Assembly: GCA_025526915.1 (NCBI GenBank)
Contig: JAHLKH010000089.1
Location: 39,263 to 103,262, forward strand
DNA: 64,000 bases
Source: Entophlyctis helioformis
Taxonomy: Eukaryota; Chytridiomycota; Chytridiomycetes; Chytridiales; Chytriomycetaceae
Reading direction: 5' to 3'
A program made the position numbers and the translations under genes. The notes under the pieces are model-generated. The model had not been told where the DNA came from and made no database searches. It saw nothing but the letters and a program-made list of their open reading frames with translations. How positions within the stretch are numbered: the first letter of the stretch is position 1; each line of letters starts with the position of its first letter. This document shows, in pieces, positions 63,332 through 64,000 of this stretch.

Positions 63332-63989
63332 TCACGAGTTGACCGAAAACTTGTAACTGCATGCCGGCGTTAGTACATGCGCAACCTTGCACAGCCGCAG
63401 ACCGAGCACGCAGACAAGATGCCAGAGACGTACCCGCACTTGACACAGCTGTAAAACACAGTCTGGCCTTCATCGGCTGATCGCAACTGGGCCGTGTGGA
63501 AGACCATCTCTGGCGCATCACATTTGGGACACTTTTCCTTGATCTGTCCGTGGCAGGCCATGCAGTGTCAGCAAGCGACTGCGTCGAACGGATCACGGGC
63601 AGCCGTGCCCATCCATCCATCCATCCATCCATCCATTCATCCAAAGCGACGTACTGTTGCACCGTCGCGAAGATGCTGGCTGGTCCGTGATGTCTCTTCG
63701 CCATCGACCAGCGTGACTGCGACAGGCACGCTTGGACGTTCTGCGAATGCAGATGGCTTGCTTCTCGTGACGACTTCGATGGCCTCGAATGCTGCAGCAC
63801 ACACAGCGGCGGTTCCATGCCGTGCGGTGCCGTGCGGTGCAATGCATGTGTCGCCATGTCCAACCAGCGGTGCAGTTGTTGACCATTGCAGACCTTTAGT
63901 TCAGCACAGAATCCTCTCAAGACGCCGACTGCTGAACGACCAGAGGCAGCGGCAGAAGCAGCAGCAGTAGGCAGCAGAGCCCGAGACAT
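63332..63989 (-). CDS. RNA polymerase I subunit RPA12-like (TFIIS-type zinc ribbon)
   Basis: Small polymerase subunit supporting RNA cleavage and termination. The last exons are clear: GQIKEKCPKCDAPEMVFHTA, then QLRSADEGQTVFYSCVKCG, and after an intron with donor GTACGT (63428 region) YKFSVNS with TGA at 63332-63334. The RSADEG acidic hairpin is the catalytic TFIIS-like motif. Upstream exons give AFEAIEVVTRSKPSAFAERP and VTLVDGEETSRTS, fitting the linker. The expected N-terminal CxxC ribbon is not recognised, so the start at 63989 is a guess and the 5' end may lie outside the window. RPA12 is preferred to RPB9 because of the linker and the YKF ending. Confidence 0.78.
63610..63640. repeat. 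CCAT tetranucleotide repeat in RPA12-like intron
   Basis: About seven tandem CCAT units within an intron. Confidence 0.8.
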
Positions 63990-64000
63990 GGGCAGACCTT

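Overview
The window is nuclear DNA of a eukaryote with short GT-AG introns, tightly packed genes and many divergent gene pairs. Two cilium genes (meckelin/TMEM67 and CFAP100) sit beside fungal-type genes (GID2 ligase, proteinase-K-type subtilase, ankyrin-RasGEF, ADA2) and a chromovirus-type Ty3 retrotransposon. Together these suggest a flagellated (zoosporic) early-diverging fungus, for example a chytrid or a relative. The phylum cannot be fixed from the sequence alone.

Host genes from left to right: eIF2-gamma (-, 5' part only), a cyclin K/T/L-like protein (+), ankyrin-REM-RasGEF (-), RMND5/GID2 (+), secreted subtilase (-), NDUFS7/PSST of complex I (-), [mobile element copy 1], ORC6 (+), methionyl-tRNA synthetase (-), a thioredoxin-fold ER protein (+), EMC4 (-), meckelin (+), a GST-fold membrane protein (-), POLD3 (+), ADA2 (-), [mobile element copy 2], an FGD-type RhoGEF (+), CFAP100 (-) and an RPA12-type zinc-ribbon subunit (-). 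They cover translation, replication, transcription, ER and mitochondrial function, signalling and the cilium. No host operon logic is visible.

The unusual part is a DNA element family encoding a Fanzor-like (eukaryotic TnpB) RNA-guided-nuclease homologue. Copy 2 (38080-56249) is about 9.9 kb once later insertions are subtracted. It carries three genes: an unrecognised gene on the minus strand, an XPG/FEN1-like PIN nuclease (+) and a Fanzor-like gene (+). It has been hit by two solo LTRs, a TRIM-like mini-LTR element and a 6.5-kb Ty3 chromovirus, each flanked by a 5-bp target duplication, and its Fanzor Glu is changed to Lys. Copy 1 (15983-18345) is an internally deleted 2.4-kb version that keeps the C-terminal Fanzor half with Asp/Glu/Asp intact. 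Both copies lie between divergent host genes, and their Fanzor-proximal end points at a host start codon 75-85 bp away.

A second unusual layer is a recurring module just upstream of ATG codons. It reads as a roughly 100-nt 5'UTR intron with a GTAGGT-type donor and a GCTGCTGACTC branch region. It occurs before eIF2-gamma, GID2, ORC6 and ADA2, and a related version lies inside the Fanzor-proximal end of both element copies. Around eIF2-gamma and ADA2 the whole promoter plus intron (about 200 bp) is nearly identical.

Exon limits are read by eye from frame and splice signals; those given to the base are proposals.
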